DNA of 64,000 nt, from assembly GCF_031177825.1 (NCBI RefSeq), contig NZ_JAPSKE010000021.1:1-64000 (forward strand), written 5' to 3'. Position 1 is the first letter of the stretch. Each line of letters begins with the position of its first letter. This DNA is from Paenibacillus sp. GTDB lineage: Bacteria > Bacillota > Bacilli > Paenibacillales > YIM-B00363. A program made the position numbers and the translations under genes. The notes under the pieces were generated by a model, which worked only from the letters and a program-made list of their open reading frames with translations, did not search any database and had not been told where the DNA came from. Shown here piece after piece: positions 43,694 to 51,593 of this stretch.

Positions 43694-44630
43694 TTTGCTC
43701 CTGAACGAAAACATGAAAATTTACCGCCGGGCGCGCACGTGGGTCATGATCGGATTGATGATCGGCGGCGTGCTGCTCGGGAGCTTCGTCGAGTGGTATT
43801 ACGACGGCCGGAACGCCTCCGAAGCTTCGTGGCAGGAACAGGCGGCGTCGGAAAAGCAGCGCTACCTAGAGCTGCTCTCCGATCCGGAGCTGGATGCGGA
43901 GGATCGGACGTTCTTCCAGGATCGAATTTCGATTCTCGATTATCGGCTGGCGCATGACGTTCGCCCCGAAGACGGCACGATGTGGGAAGGGATTCTCGGT
44001 TCCGCGGAGCTGATGGTCTTGATAACATTATTTACCGTGATCGTGGCGGGGGACAGCTTGGCCGGCGAATTTTCGGCCGGTACGATTAAGCTGCTGCTCA
44101 TCCGGCCGGCGAGCCGGCTTAAAATTCTCGTCTCGAAATATTTGTCGCTGATCGTATTCGGACTTCTGCTCCTAGCGATCCTGTTTCTCGTCTCCGTCGT
44201 CGCGAACGGTTTGATTTATCGGTTCCAAGCGATGGACCTCCCGTTATTGACCGTCGACGCCGATGGCGTCGTCGTCGAGAAATCCATGACGGCCGCATTA
44301 TGGCAGACGTATTTGCTCAACGGCGTGTCGACGATCCTCTTCGTAACGATGGCGTTCATGATCTCAGCCGCGTTCCGAAGCAGCGCGATGGCGATCGGGA
44401 TTTCCATCTTCGCGTTGTTTGCGGGCACCGCCCTATTGGAGCTTCTGCAGGCTTACGAATGGAGCAAATATTTGTTGTTCGCCAACATCGACTTGACGCA
44501 ATATGTTGGCGGAAGACCGTACCAGGAAGGGATGACGCTGTCCTTTTCCATATCGGTGTTGGTCGGGTATTTCCTGTTGTTCAACTTGATCGCTTGGCAA
44601 GTATTTACGCGGAGAGACGTAGCCGCATAG
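43686..44630 (+). CDS. ABC-2-type permease (second exporter)
   Basis: A 314-residue membrane protein with six helices; a large outside loop (about 40-95) separates TM1 and TM2, as in BcrB/NatB-like permeases, and GEFSAGTIKLLLIRPASRLK is the conserved cytoplasmic loop. It begins at a TTG behind GGGGGGAG, inside the end of the ATPase gene. Last gene of the GntR operon. Confidence 0.88.
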   Translation: MGNLLLNENMKIYRRARTWVMIGLMIGGVLLGSFVEWYYDGRNASEASWQEQAASEKQRYLELLSDPELDAEDRTFFQDRISILDYRLAHDVRPEDGTMWEGILGSAELMVLITLFTVIVAGDSLAGEFSAGTIKLLLIRPASRLKILVSKYLSLIVFGLLLLAILFLVSVVANGLIYRFQAMDLPLLTVDADGVVVEKSMTAALWQTYLLNGVSTILFVTMAFMISAAFRSSAMAIGISIFALFAGTALLELLQAYEWSKYLLFANIDLTQYVGGRPYQEGMTLSFSISVLVGYFLLFNLIAWQVFTRRDVAA

Positions 44631-44650
44631 AGAAGGGGGCATGGAAGGGC

Positions 44651-45028
44651 ATGAAGTCGATGCAAGGATTGGAGATGCTGGAGAAGGTTCGCAACATCTG
44701 CAGGCCGTTGCCCGAGGTGGAGGAAATCGTCGACGGGTTCGGCCATAACACCTTCAAGGTGAAGGGGAAATCGTTCATCCTGATGGGCGACGAAGAAGGC
44801 AAGGGCCGCGCGGGAATCTCATTCAAATCGGACAAGGAGACGCAGGGCATGCTGCTGGAGCGAGGCGGCTATTATAAGACGCCGTATATCGGGCAACATG
44901 GGTGGGTGTCGATCGACGCCGGAGATTCGGTCGATTGGGACGAGCTCGGGACGCTCCTCGTCGAAGCTTACCTGCGCGCGGCGCCGAAGCGTCTGGCGAA
45001 ACAGATGATGGAGCGGTCCGCACCATAG
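44651..45028 (+). CDS. MmcQ/YjbR-family protein
   Basis: A 125-residue small alpha/beta protein. EVEEIVDGFGHNTFKVKGKS and the final GWVSIDAGDSVDWDELGTLL pattern match the MmcQ/YjbR DNA-binding-like fold (CyaY-like). Function unknown. It starts 21 nt after the exporter permease, so it may be transcribed with it, but the ribosome site (GGAAGG) is weak and close. Confidence 0.8.
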   Translation: MKSMQGLEMLEKVRNICRPLPEVEEIVDGFGHNTFKVKGKSFILMGDEEGKGRAGISFKSDKETQGMLLERGGYYKTPYIGQHGWVSIDAGDSVDWDELGTLLVEAYLRAAPKRLAKQMMERSAP

Positions 45029-45034
45029 TTTTGT

Positions 45035-45063
45035 ATTTACAACCGAACAAATATTCGCTAAAA
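45035..45063 (+). promoter_or_regulatory. Candidate promoter for the GyrI-like gene
   Basis: TTTACA (45035-45040), 17 bases, TAAAAT (45058-45063), 46 bases before the start codon. Confidence 0.55.
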
Positions 45064-45108
45064 TGACTCTCGTGGTTATTTTTTCCTCTTGCTTAGAAGG
45101 AGGTATAT

Positions 45109-45579
45109 ATGAAGACCGAACAAAACGAGATGATGGAACGGAATGAGCTTAAGCTGGTAGGGTTCTCCATCGTGGAGAGCTTGAACCAAGTGATGGAGAC
45201 GATGAGCGTCGGGAAGCTGCGCATGGAGTTGGCGAACCGGATGGAAGAGATCGAAAACCGGATCGGGACAGGGATGTATTTACTCCAGATTTATCCGCAA
45301 GACGGTCACTGGACGCCTGACGTCCCATACCGGCATGTCATCGGCTGCGACGTCGCCGCTTTCGGCGACATTCCCGACGAAATGACGACGTATACGGTGC
45401 TTCGAGGACGATACGTCAAGATCGTTCACCAAGGCCCGGAATCGCAGCTCGCCGCTACATACGACTACATCAACAAGACATACGGCGTCCGACCGATCGA
45501 TATCGAATACTGGGACGACCTCGACGCGCTGGAGAGCGAATCCGGGCGAATCGAGTTATTTATCCCGGCGAATCGTTGA
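45109..45579 (+). CDS. GyrI-like effector-binding domain protein
   Basis: A 156-residue stand-alone AraC effector-binding (GyrI-like) domain, the fold that binds small molecules in Rob, BmrR and GyrI. The order of beta-hairpins (KLVGFSIVESLNQ, RHVIGCDVAAFGDIPDEMTT, RYVKIVHQG, IELFIP) is typical. No DNA-binding domain. Strong ribosome site AAGGAGG. Likely a detoxification or sensing protein; the ligand is unknown. Confidence 0.85.
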   Translation: MKTEQNEMMERNELKLVGFSIVESLNQVMETMSVGKLRMELANRMEEIENRIGTGMYLLQIYPQDGHWTPDVPYRHVIGCDVAAFGDIPDEMTTYTVLRGRYVKIVHQGPESQLAATYDYINKTYGVRPIDIEYWDDLDALESESGRIELFIPANR

Positions 45580-45622
45580 TTCCGACGCGTCGGAGTCGCA
45601 CGGCGGCAAGGTTTGGCCGCGG

Positions 45623-45805
45623 ATGGCGGAGCATATCGCGGAGCAGTGGGCCGCGTGCCCGGCGATCGTCGCGAAGTTCGCGCTGACGACGGGCCAAGAG
45701 TCCGACATGGAGATGGCAAGAGGCATGATCGCGCGCAATTTGCCGCGCAATAACATAAGAATGCAACAACGGCGGTCCGAGACCGCCGTTGTTTTGTCGC
45801 AATAG
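45623..45805 (+). CDS. Possible short protein or remnant, unknown
   Basis: A 60-codon frame between the GyrI-like gene and the next promoter. Its first 45 codons use the GC-rich third positions of true genes here (MAEHIAEQWAACPAIVAKFA), and this quality continues upstream of the ATG, while the last 15 codons run through a terminator and lose it. This suggests a truncated or decayed coding segment rather than an intact gene. No family recognised; ribosome site poor. Confidence 0.25.
   Translation: MAEHIAEQWAACPAIVAKFALTTGQESDMEMARGMIARNLPRNNIRMQQRRSETAVVLSQ
45765..45795 (+). terminator. Intrinsic terminator
   Basis: AACAACGGCGGTC (45765-45777), loop CGA, GACCGCCGTTGTT (45781-45793) then TT. 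A perfect 13-bp stem, serving the GyrI-like gene. Confidence 0.8.
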
Positions 45806-45879
45806 GGCCACTCGTTCGTCGCGATGCGGATGCTATCGTCCTTCGGCTGCCATTCGACGGAAATTTTTCCCGCTGGGGA

Positions 45880-45908
45880 TTGAATTACGAACAGGCGTTT
45901 GGTATGCT
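45880..45908 (+). promoter_or_regulatory. Candidate promoter for the DUF1801 gene
   Basis: TTGAAT (45880-45885), 17 bases, TATGCT (45903-45908), 36 bases before the start. Confidence 0.55.
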
Positions 45909-45944
45909 CTGTTCAATGGTGAAAAACCGATTGGAGGAGAAGGT

Positions 45945-46352
45945 ATGGGCGCGCGCGCGAAACCATCCGGAGAAGAAGTGGCCGAGTTTCTAGCGAAGCT
46001 CGAGCATCCGTTGAAGCGGGAGATCGAAGAAGTGAGGAAGCTCGTGTTGGGGACGGGGCTCGGGTTTACCGAGCAGATCAAGTGGAACGCGCCAAGCTTC
46101 GCGATCGACGGCGAGGATCGCATCACGTTCCAACTCCGGGGGGAAGGGTTGTTTCGGTTGATCTTCCACTGCGGCGCGAAATCCAAGAGTCGAACGGGCG
46201 AGGGAAGGTTCATCGACGACGACGGGGGCTGGTTGGAATGGGCGTCCGACGATCGGGCGATCGCCGTATTTACGGACATGGACGACGTACGGGCGAAGGA
46301 AGAGCTGCTGCGGAGCGTAGTCGCCAAGTGGGTCGCCGCGGGCAGAGGGTAG
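45945..46352 (+). CDS. DUF1801 protein
   Basis: A 135-residue protein of the DUF1801 (YdhG-like) fold, an iron-chaperone-like small domain. EEVRKLVLGTGLGFTEQIKW followed by NAPSF is the family signature. Function not established. Start after GGAGGAGAAGG, own promoter and terminator. Confidence 0.85.
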   Translation: MGARAKPSGEEVAEFLAKLEHPLKREIEEVRKLVLGTGLGFTEQIKWNAPSFAIDGEDRITFQLRGEGLFRLIFHCGAKSKSRTGEGRFIDDDGGWLEWASDDRAIAVFTDMDDVRAKEELLRSVVAKWVAAGRG

Positions 46353-46394
46353 GGGGAGGCTGACGACAATAACGACAACGAGAGAATATGCACA

Positions 46395-46420
46395 CCGTCA
46401 GGCGATTCGTCTGGCGGTTT
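46395..46420 (+). terminator. Terminator after DUF1801
   Basis: CCGTCAGGCG (46395-46404) pairs in RNA with CGTCTGGCGG (46408-46417), including two G-U pairs, followed by TTT. Confidence 0.5.
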
Positions 46421-46424
46421 CGTA

Positions 46425-46472
46425 TTTGCAATTCGAGTAACATATGTTATTGTTAACATATGTTACTCGAAT
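46425..46472 (+). promoter_or_regulatory. PadR promoter inside a 42-bp palindrome
   Basis: Two 19-bp arms, ATTCGAGTAACATATGTTA (46431-46449) and its exact complement (46454-46472), enclose TTGT. Each arm contains a complete 12-bp palindrome TAACATATGTTA. The promoter is TTTGCA (46425-46430), 17 bases, TATTGT (46448-46453), so the -10 occupies the centre. PadR proteins bind ATGT...ACAT-type sites, so this is very probably the autoregulatory operator. Confidence 0.75.
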
Positions 46473-46489
46473 GATTAGGGGGCGGACGG

Positions 46490-47032
46490 ATGTCGATTCA
46501 ATATGCGATCTTAGGCATCCTCAGTTATCGGTCCATGAGCGGATACGATCTGAAGAAGATCATGCAAGAATCCCCGATTTTTCCTTGGTCCGGCAATAAT
46601 AATCAAATTTACAAATCGTTGGTCGAATTACTGGAAGCCGGACTTCTGACCCATGAGGTGGTGCATCAGGAGAGTTCGCCGTCGAAGAAAATATATTCGA
46701 TCAGCGACGCCGGTTCGGAAGCGTTGGAGCGTTGGGCGAATTCCAGGCCCGAACCGCCGGAGTGTAAGAAGCTGTTTCTCGCTCAACTCGCATGGGCCGA
46801 CGTCTTGTCGGAGGAAGAGCTCGACGGATTGATCGGCCGATACGAGGAGGAAGTCGAGTCGCGGCTTCGATTGCACGAGGAGCAGATCCGCAGAGCTTCC
46901 TTCGCGCCGGCGAGAACCGCCAGGGAAAGCGTACTATGGGATATGATCAACGAGAATGTACTGGATTTCTATCGCAACGAGAAGGCGTGGATTCGAAAAT
47001 GGAGAGCCAAGCTGGCCGATGTAACGAAATAG
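46490..47032 (+). CDS. PadR-family transcriptional regulator
   Basis: A 180-residue regulator with an N-terminal winged helix (about 1-85, MSIQYAILGILSYRSMSGYD and a wing at SSPSKKIYSISDAG) and a C-terminal helical dimerisation domain (PadR subfamily 2). It lies 17 bp behind the palindrome with a purine-rich site (GGGGGCGGACGG). It is followed by a DUF4180 gene, a pairing seen in other Bacillales. Confidence 0.92.
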   Translation: MSIQYAILGILSYRSMSGYDLKKIMQESPIFPWSGNNNQIYKSLVELLEAGLLTHEVVHQESSPSKKIYSISDAGSEALERWANSRPEPPECKKLFLAQLAWADVLSEEELDGLIGRYEEEVESRLRLHEEQIRRASFAPARTARESVLWDMINENVLDFYRNEKAWIRKWRAKLADVTK

Positions 47033-47049
47033 GGGAGGAATTCCGGGTC

Positions 47050-47418
47050 ATGAAGTACGAGTTTTTCGAGAAAGAAGGGGTCGAATACGTCGCTTTCTTG
47101 CAAGGGGAACGCGAGTTGCGCACGGAGCAGGACGCGTCGGATTTGATCGGCGCATGCTTCGAGCGCGGCGTATCGCGGCTGCTGCTGCATGCGGATGCGC
47201 TGAGCGAAGACTTCTTCCGGCTTCGAACCGGCCTTGCAGGGGCCGTGATGCAGAAGCTCGTCAATTACCGCATCCGGACGGCGGTCGTCGTGCCGGAGGA
47301 TCGTCTCGTCCTCGGCAAAGCGAAGGAGATGTTGGCGGAGTTGAAGTTCGGCAACGCGTTCAGATCGTTTTCGAACGAGCAAGAGGCAGTACAGTGGCTC
47401 ACCAGGAACGGGGGTTGA
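47050..47418 (+). CDS. DUF4180 protein
   Basis: A 122-residue protein of the SpoIIAA-like/STAS-type DUF4180 family (EQDASDLIGACFERGVSRLL). It starts 17 nt after the PadR stop with GGGAGG upstream and so is probably controlled by the PadR protein. Function unknown. Next gene four bases away. Confidence 0.8.
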   Translation: MKYEFFEKEGVEYVAFLQGERELRTEQDASDLIGACFERGVSRLLLHADALSEDFFRLRTGLAGAVMQKLVNYRIRTAVVVPEDRLVLGKAKEMLAELKFGNAFRSFSNEQEAVQWLTRNGG

Positions 47419-47421
47419 GCG

Positions 47422-47817
47422 ATGGGGCGAGTCATAGGATTCGAGATCAGCGGTCAGGATCCGAAGGGGCATTCCGCATTTTACGCGAACGTATTCGGAT
47501 GGGACATCGGAGAGCCGAATTGGGGATATTATCCGGCGAAGACGGGCGATGTCGGCCAAGCCGGCATCGACGGAGGCATCGCCAAGGGACCGGCGCACTT
47601 CCCGGTAGGCGTCCGCCTGCAGATCCAAGTCGATTCTATCCATGAATCGATCGCCAAGGCCGCCGAACACGGCGGGCGCGTCGTGCAGGACGTCATGGAT
47701 TTCGACGGGTTTCGACTCGCTTATATCATAGACCCGATGGGTGTCCATTACGGGCTGATCGAATATCGTTCGAACGCCAATAACCAAGGAGGTAGAACGA
47801 TTGACGAAGATCGATAA
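47422..47817 (+). CDS. VOC-family (glyoxalase-like) protein
   Basis: A 131-residue protein with the two babbab repeats of the vicinal oxygen chelate fold, beginning FEISGQDPKGHSAFYANVFG, with the second-half DPMGVHYGLIEY. Members bind metals or drugs; the function is not assignable. Its last 17 nt overlap the next gene. Part of the PadR run. Confidence 0.85.
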   Translation: MGRVIGFEISGQDPKGHSAFYANVFGWDIGEPNWGYYPAKTGDVGQAGIDGGIAKGPAHFPVGVRLQIQVDSIHESIAKAAEHGGRVVQDVMDFDGFRLAYIIDPMGVHYGLIEYRSNANNQGGRTIDEDR

Positions 47818-48196
47818 GCTTGCATGGATTCGAATGGAGCAAGGGCGCGTCTTGTGCGTACGTTCCAAGGGGAAGAACCTTTATTATCTGCCCGGGGGTA
47901 AGCGGGATGACGGAGAGACGGATGCCGAAGCGCTGTGCCGGGAGATCGAAGAAGAGCTGTCCGTTCGACTGAAGCCGGAGACGATCGCCTTCTTCGGCAC
48001 GTTCGAGGCGCAGGCGGACGGGAAGGCGGCGGGAATTACCGTCGCGATGTCCTGCTACACGGCGGATTTCGACGGACGTTTACGCCCAGCCTCGGAAATC
48101 GAGGAGATGGCCTGGCTGTCGTACGAAGAGCGGGAGCGGGTATCCCTCGCGGGTCGGATCGTGTTCGACCGGCTTCGCGAGAACAATCGGATATAA
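47801..48196 (+). CDS. NUDIX hydrolase
   Basis: A 131-residue pyrophosphohydrolase. The Nudix box is GGKRDDGETDAEALCREIEE followed by EL, with all REUXEE glutamates. It hydrolyses nucleoside diphosphate-X compounds; the substrate is not evident. TTG start with AGGAGGT eight bases upstream, overlapping the VOC gene by 17 nt. Confidence 0.9.
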   Translation: MTKIDKLAWIRMEQGRVLCVRSKGKNLYYLPGGKRDDGETDAEALCREIEEELSVRLKPETIAFFGTFEAQADGKAAGITVAMSCYTADFDGRLRPASEIEEMAWLSYEERERVSLAGRIVFDRLRENNRI

Positions 48197-48209
48197 GTCG
48201 CGATGACAT

Positions 48210-48246
48210 GGCTGCCTTACAAAGGTGGCCTTGTTATTTTTATTTC
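48210..48246 (+). terminator. Terminator after the NUDIX gene
   Basis: GGCTGCCTT (48210-48218), loop ACA, AAGGTGGCC (48222-48230), with two wobble pairs, then TTGTTATTTTTATTT. Confidence 0.55.
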
Positions 48247-48247
48247 C

Positions 48248-48276
48248 TTGAATTCTTACCGGGAAAAATATAATAT
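48248..48276 (+). promoter_or_regulatory. Candidate promoter for the AraR-like regulator
   Basis: TTGAAT (48248-48253), 17 bases, TAATAT (48271-48276). The AT-rich downstream stretch (48277-48298) may hold the operator, but no clear repeat is seen. Confidence 0.5.
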
Positions 48277-48314
48277 ATATAACATAACAAATATAAGGAA
48301 CTCTTGGTGAATCT

Positions 48315-49466
48315 ATGAAGAGCGATCGTATTCCGCTATACCAACAAATTCAAGAATATATTAAGGATCTCGTCCGTACCTCGGGACTCAAGCAAGGCGA
48401 CCGAATTCCGACGGAACAAGAGCTGATGAGTTTATTTCGGGTGAGTAAAATCACGGTCGTGAACGCATTGGCCGGGTTGGTCAACGACGGCTTGATCACC
48501 CGCGTGCCGGGTCGCGGCAGCTTCGTTAACGAGCCGAAGCCGGAGAACGCGTCGACCGATTCGGAGCCGTCGGCCGGGCATGCGGAGGATTGGGAGCCCG
48601 ATCGGGAGCGGAAGCTCATCGGGATCGTGATGCCGAGCATCGACGATTATTTCGCGGTTCGATTGATCGAAGGGATGCGGAAGGGGCTGCGCGAGAAGGG
48701 ATACCAGCCGATCATTCAATTGTCGGATGGCGCGCTGGAACTGGAGAAAGACGCGATCAAGCTGTTTATGGACATGGGCGTGCAAGGTTTGCTGATCTTC
48801 CCGGTGGACGAAGAGCAGTACAACGAGGAAATCTTAAGCATGAAATTTAGCGGATTTCCGTTCGTGCTCATCGATCGTTACCTGCCCGGCGTAGAGACGG
48901 ATTACATTGCGTCGGACGGGCGTCTCGGCGCGGAGCTCGCCGTGGATTATTTATGGAGCTTAGGCCACCGCGAGATCGCGATCTGCTCCGACTCGCCGCT
49001 GCAGACGGTGACGGTGCAGGAACGAATCGAGGGATATATGAATGCATTGAAGTACAAAGGGGCGCTTATCAATCCCGCGCATATGATCACCGATTTCAGC
49101 TTGGATTCGACGGCCGACGCGAAGGAGCATCCCCTGTTTCGATATATTAAGAACCGGATGGCTACCGCATATATCACTTTGAACGGCAGGCTCGGGGTGC
49201 ATATTTACCACATGGCGGAGCAGGCCGGATTGCGGGTGCCGGAGGATTTGTCGATCCTGACGTTCGACGATCCGACGGCGATTGTGGAGGGCTTCACCTC
49301 TTTCTCTCATGTCAAACAGTTCGAATGGGAAATCGGATATCGGGCTGCGGGACTTCTGCTTGAGCGAATTCAAGCGGGGCCCGGACGGGAGAGGAGAGGG
49401 AAATACAGTAAAATATTAATCCGCCCGGAGCTGGTCGTTCGCCAAACGACAGGTCCGAGCAAATAA
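48315..49466 (+). CDS. GntR-LacI hybrid regulator (AraR-like)
   Basis: A 383-residue repressor. The N-terminal GntR winged helix (residues 1-72, PLYQQIQEYIKDLVRTSGLK and SKITVVNALAGLVNDGLITR) is joined to a LacI/GalR-type sugar-binding domain (about 100-375, IGIVMPSIDDYFAVRLIEGM and FVLIDRYLPGVETDYIASDG). This fusion is the AraR architecture, where a sugar releases the repressor from DNA. The neighbours are glycan genes (49533-51593, 51992-54028), which are likely targets. It ends at a strong shared terminator. Confidence 0.9.
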   Translation: MKSDRIPLYQQIQEYIKDLVRTSGLKQGDRIPTEQELMSLFRVSKITVVNALAGLVNDGLITRVPGRGSFVNEPKPENASTDSEPSAGHAEDWEPDRERKLIGIVMPSIDDYFAVRLIEGMRKGLREKGYQPIIQLSDGALELEKDAIKLFMDMGVQGLLIFPVDEEQYNEEILSMKFSGFPFVLIDRYLPGVETDYIASDGRLGAELAVDYLWSLGHREIAICSDSPLQTVTVQERIEGYMNALKYKGALINPAHMITDFSLDSTADAKEHPLFRYIKNRMATAYITLNGRLGVHIYHMAEQAGLRVPEDLSILTFDDPTAIVEGFTSFSHVKQFEWEIGYRAAGLLLERIQAGPGRERRGKYSKILIRPELVVRQTTGPSK

Positions 49467-49477
49467 ACGGAAAATAG

Positions 49478-49530
49478 AAGGGCTGTTCGGACGTCCATGC
49501 GAAGCATGGCATCCGAACAGCCCTTTTTTT
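49478..49530. terminator. Bidirectional terminator
   Basis: A 14-bp stem, AAGGGCTGTTCGGA (49478-49491) with 49512-49525, enclosing CCATGC/GCATGG, and seven Ts. It ends both the regulator gene and the convergent GxGYxYP gene. Confidence 0.9.
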
Positions 49531-49532
49531 CG

Positions 49533-51593
49533 TTACTTCTTCGGCAAACCGTACGCTTCGCGTATGAGCGAGAAGTAGTGGTCCGCCCGCACGACCTCGT
49601 ATTCCGGTCCGAGGGACGAAGAGAGCGCTGCGACATCCGTCGGCGTCATGCTCCAGGCCAGCAGACCGATCGATACGAACAGCGGGGATTGCCCGTCCCA
49701 ACCGGCTTTGGCCTCGGCGAGGACGTTCTTTCCGTCCTGCGCGGTGCTAATGCCTTGGATCGTGGATACGGGTAACGTCCCGTTCAGCACTTCGACGCCG
49801 TGCCGGTTTTCCCAGCTCAGGAAGAGCCCCGGAACCTTGTAGACTTCCTCATAGGCGGCCGCCTCCGATTCGCTGAGCGGCACGTTCTCGCCGTTCACCC
49901 GGTTAAGGACATACGGAATAGTCATGCCCGTCTTTTTCAAGTAAGAATACGTATCGTTCAGGAAGCTAGGGAACGTCTCGTCGGGCCATGGCGTCGGGTA
50001 GAAATAACCTCCGCCGGACGGACCTGCGATGAGCAGATCGTTCTCCGTGGCCGTCTCCTGGAAGTAATTCAGGATCGCCGGGGCGCCGTCGTGCAGCAAG
50101 GGGCTCGAAGTCCAGTTGATGGGCACTTCGCCGCGAGCCGGGTCGTCCCATAAAATGCGCATTCGATGCTGATTGTATTGGAAGTTGTCTCCTTCGCTGA
50201 AGGTGTACGTTACGTATATTTTGTTCTCCAGCTCGGGCGTCTCCGCCGGCTTCGCCGGTTTCGCTGCCGCGGGTTTGTTCTTCGTCCCGGAGAAGACGGT
50301 CAGGTTGCTGAACCAATCCGCGGCTAATACATAGACGCCGTAGTTGGACACGATCTCCACAGAGCTGAATTCGCCGGCGACGTCATTGCTGAACCAGCCT
50401 AAATACGGAGTGCCCGGTTCGACGTCGGATAATATTTTCTCGAGAAGCGCTCTCTCCTCCGGTACGTTCGACTCCAGCCAGAACACCATGGCTTGATTGG
50501 CGACGGCATAATCGCGAAGATAGCCGTACGGTTCCTTATGTTCGGAGGAAGGCGGCCGGATATTGCCGGCGGACACCTTGAATTGGTTCCACATGTCGAC
50601 GGTGGCGGTCAGCGTCGTCGTACCGGAAGGCGGCGTGAATTCATACGTGAAATAGCGCCCGTTGTCCGCGAAGCGGTGGCCGCCTTGGCCGGAGGATACC
50701 TGAGAATTTTGCCGGTCATACAGGAACGGCTCCTCTTCCGGAGTGCCCGGAACGAACTGCGCGATCACTTGGCCGTCCGCCTCGACGATCACCTCATGAA
50801 CGGCGGGACCCCAGCCGTCCTGCGGGAAGGCATCGTCGAACCGAAGGAATACCGATTGTTGGCCTAAGAAGGACGACAAGTCGATCTCGTACGGTTTCCG
50901 GTTGGCGGCGTCGCGCTCCTGCGTCGGTTCCTCGAGAATCGTCTCGAAGGAAGCGGGCAAGCCGGGGGGAATGCGAACGGACGTATTCGGGCTTAAGCCG
51001 ATGAGCATTCTGTGCGTCGTTCGACTCCACAAATTTTCGTATTGCCACGTATAAGCGTCCATGCGATCTTCGAATTTTCCGCGTAAATCCTCGATGACAT
51101 CCAGATCGTACGGCGCCGCCTGCAATCGTTCCGCGATTTCGGGTCCGGCGACGACGGCGTCCTTCAAGCCGGCGAGCGTTGTCGCGACGTTGATCGAGTC
51201 CGGCACCTCGGGGTCGTAGATAACGATGCCTTGGACTTCATCGATGTATTTGTCCACGACGGCCCAGTAATCGTCGTGCATGCGGTAGGGCACTTGAAGG
51301 TCGTTCAGCCAAGTCGTGCGGCCTTCCTCCACGTTTTCGATCAAATACACTCTCGGTTCCGTCCGATTCACGATACCCTGCAGCGTAGCCAAAAGAAGCT
51401 TCGCATCTCCCGGGGCGTCATATACGTCTGCGACATCCAGATGCTTCGGTTGCGCGAAGGTGGGCAGCGCCTGCCCCTTCGGCCAAATGACCGAGCCGTT
51501 CGACGGCGTCGGATCCGAAGCGGCGGATGCGCCGAGCGACATAGAAGCCGTACATATGAGCGCCACGCAAGTCGTCGTAAGTTTTCGAATCAT
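49533..51593 (-). CDS. Secreted GxGYxYP-domain protein, putative glycoside hydrolase
   Basis: A 686-residue exported protein. A signal peptide (about 1-25, ending ASA) leads to an N-terminal GxGYxYP_N-like region. About 205-355 is a beta-rich insertion resembling a carbohydrate-binding sandwich (QQSVFLRFDDAFPQDGWGP). The GxGYxYP domain follows with the motif GGGYFYPTPWPDE near residue 535. The Pro/Ala-rich linker AAAKPAKPAETPE is at about 440. The family is predicted to act on polysaccharide, without a proven activity known to me. The ATG at 51593 follows GAGGTG; the GTG at 51605 overlaps it. Confidence 0.83.
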   Translation of the reverse strand: MIRKLTTTCVALICTASMSLGASAASDPTPSNGSVIWPKGQALPTFAQPKHLDVADVYDAPGDAKLLLATLQGIVNRTEPRVYLIENVEEGRTTWLNDLQVPYRMHDDYWAVVDKYIDEVQGIVIYDPEVPDSINVATTLAGLKDAVVAGPEIAERLQAAPYDLDVIEDLRGKFEDRMDAYTWQYENLWSRTTHRMLIGLSPNTSVRIPPGLPASFETILEEPTQERDAANRKPYEIDLSSFLGQQSVFLRFDDAFPQDGWGPAVHEVIVEADGQVIAQFVPGTPEEEPFLYDRQNSQVSSGQGGHRFADNGRYFTYEFTPPSGTTTLTATVDMWNQFKVSAGNIRPPSSEHKEPYGYLRDYAVANQAMVFWLESNVPEERALLEKILSDVEPGTPYLGWFSNDVAGEFSSVEIVSNYGVYVLAADWFSNLTVFSGTKNKPAAAKPAKPAETPELENKIYVTYTFSEGDNFQYNQHRMRILWDDPARGEVPINWTSSPLLHDGAPAILNYFQETATENDLLIAGPSGGGYFYPTPWPDETFPSFLNDTYSYLKKTGMTIPYVLNRVNGENVPLSESEAAAYEEVYKVPGLFLSWENRHGVEVLNGTLPVSTIQGISTAQDGKNVLAEAKAGWDGQSPLFVSIGLLAWSMTPTDVAALSSSLGPEYEVVRADHYFSLIREAYGLPKK

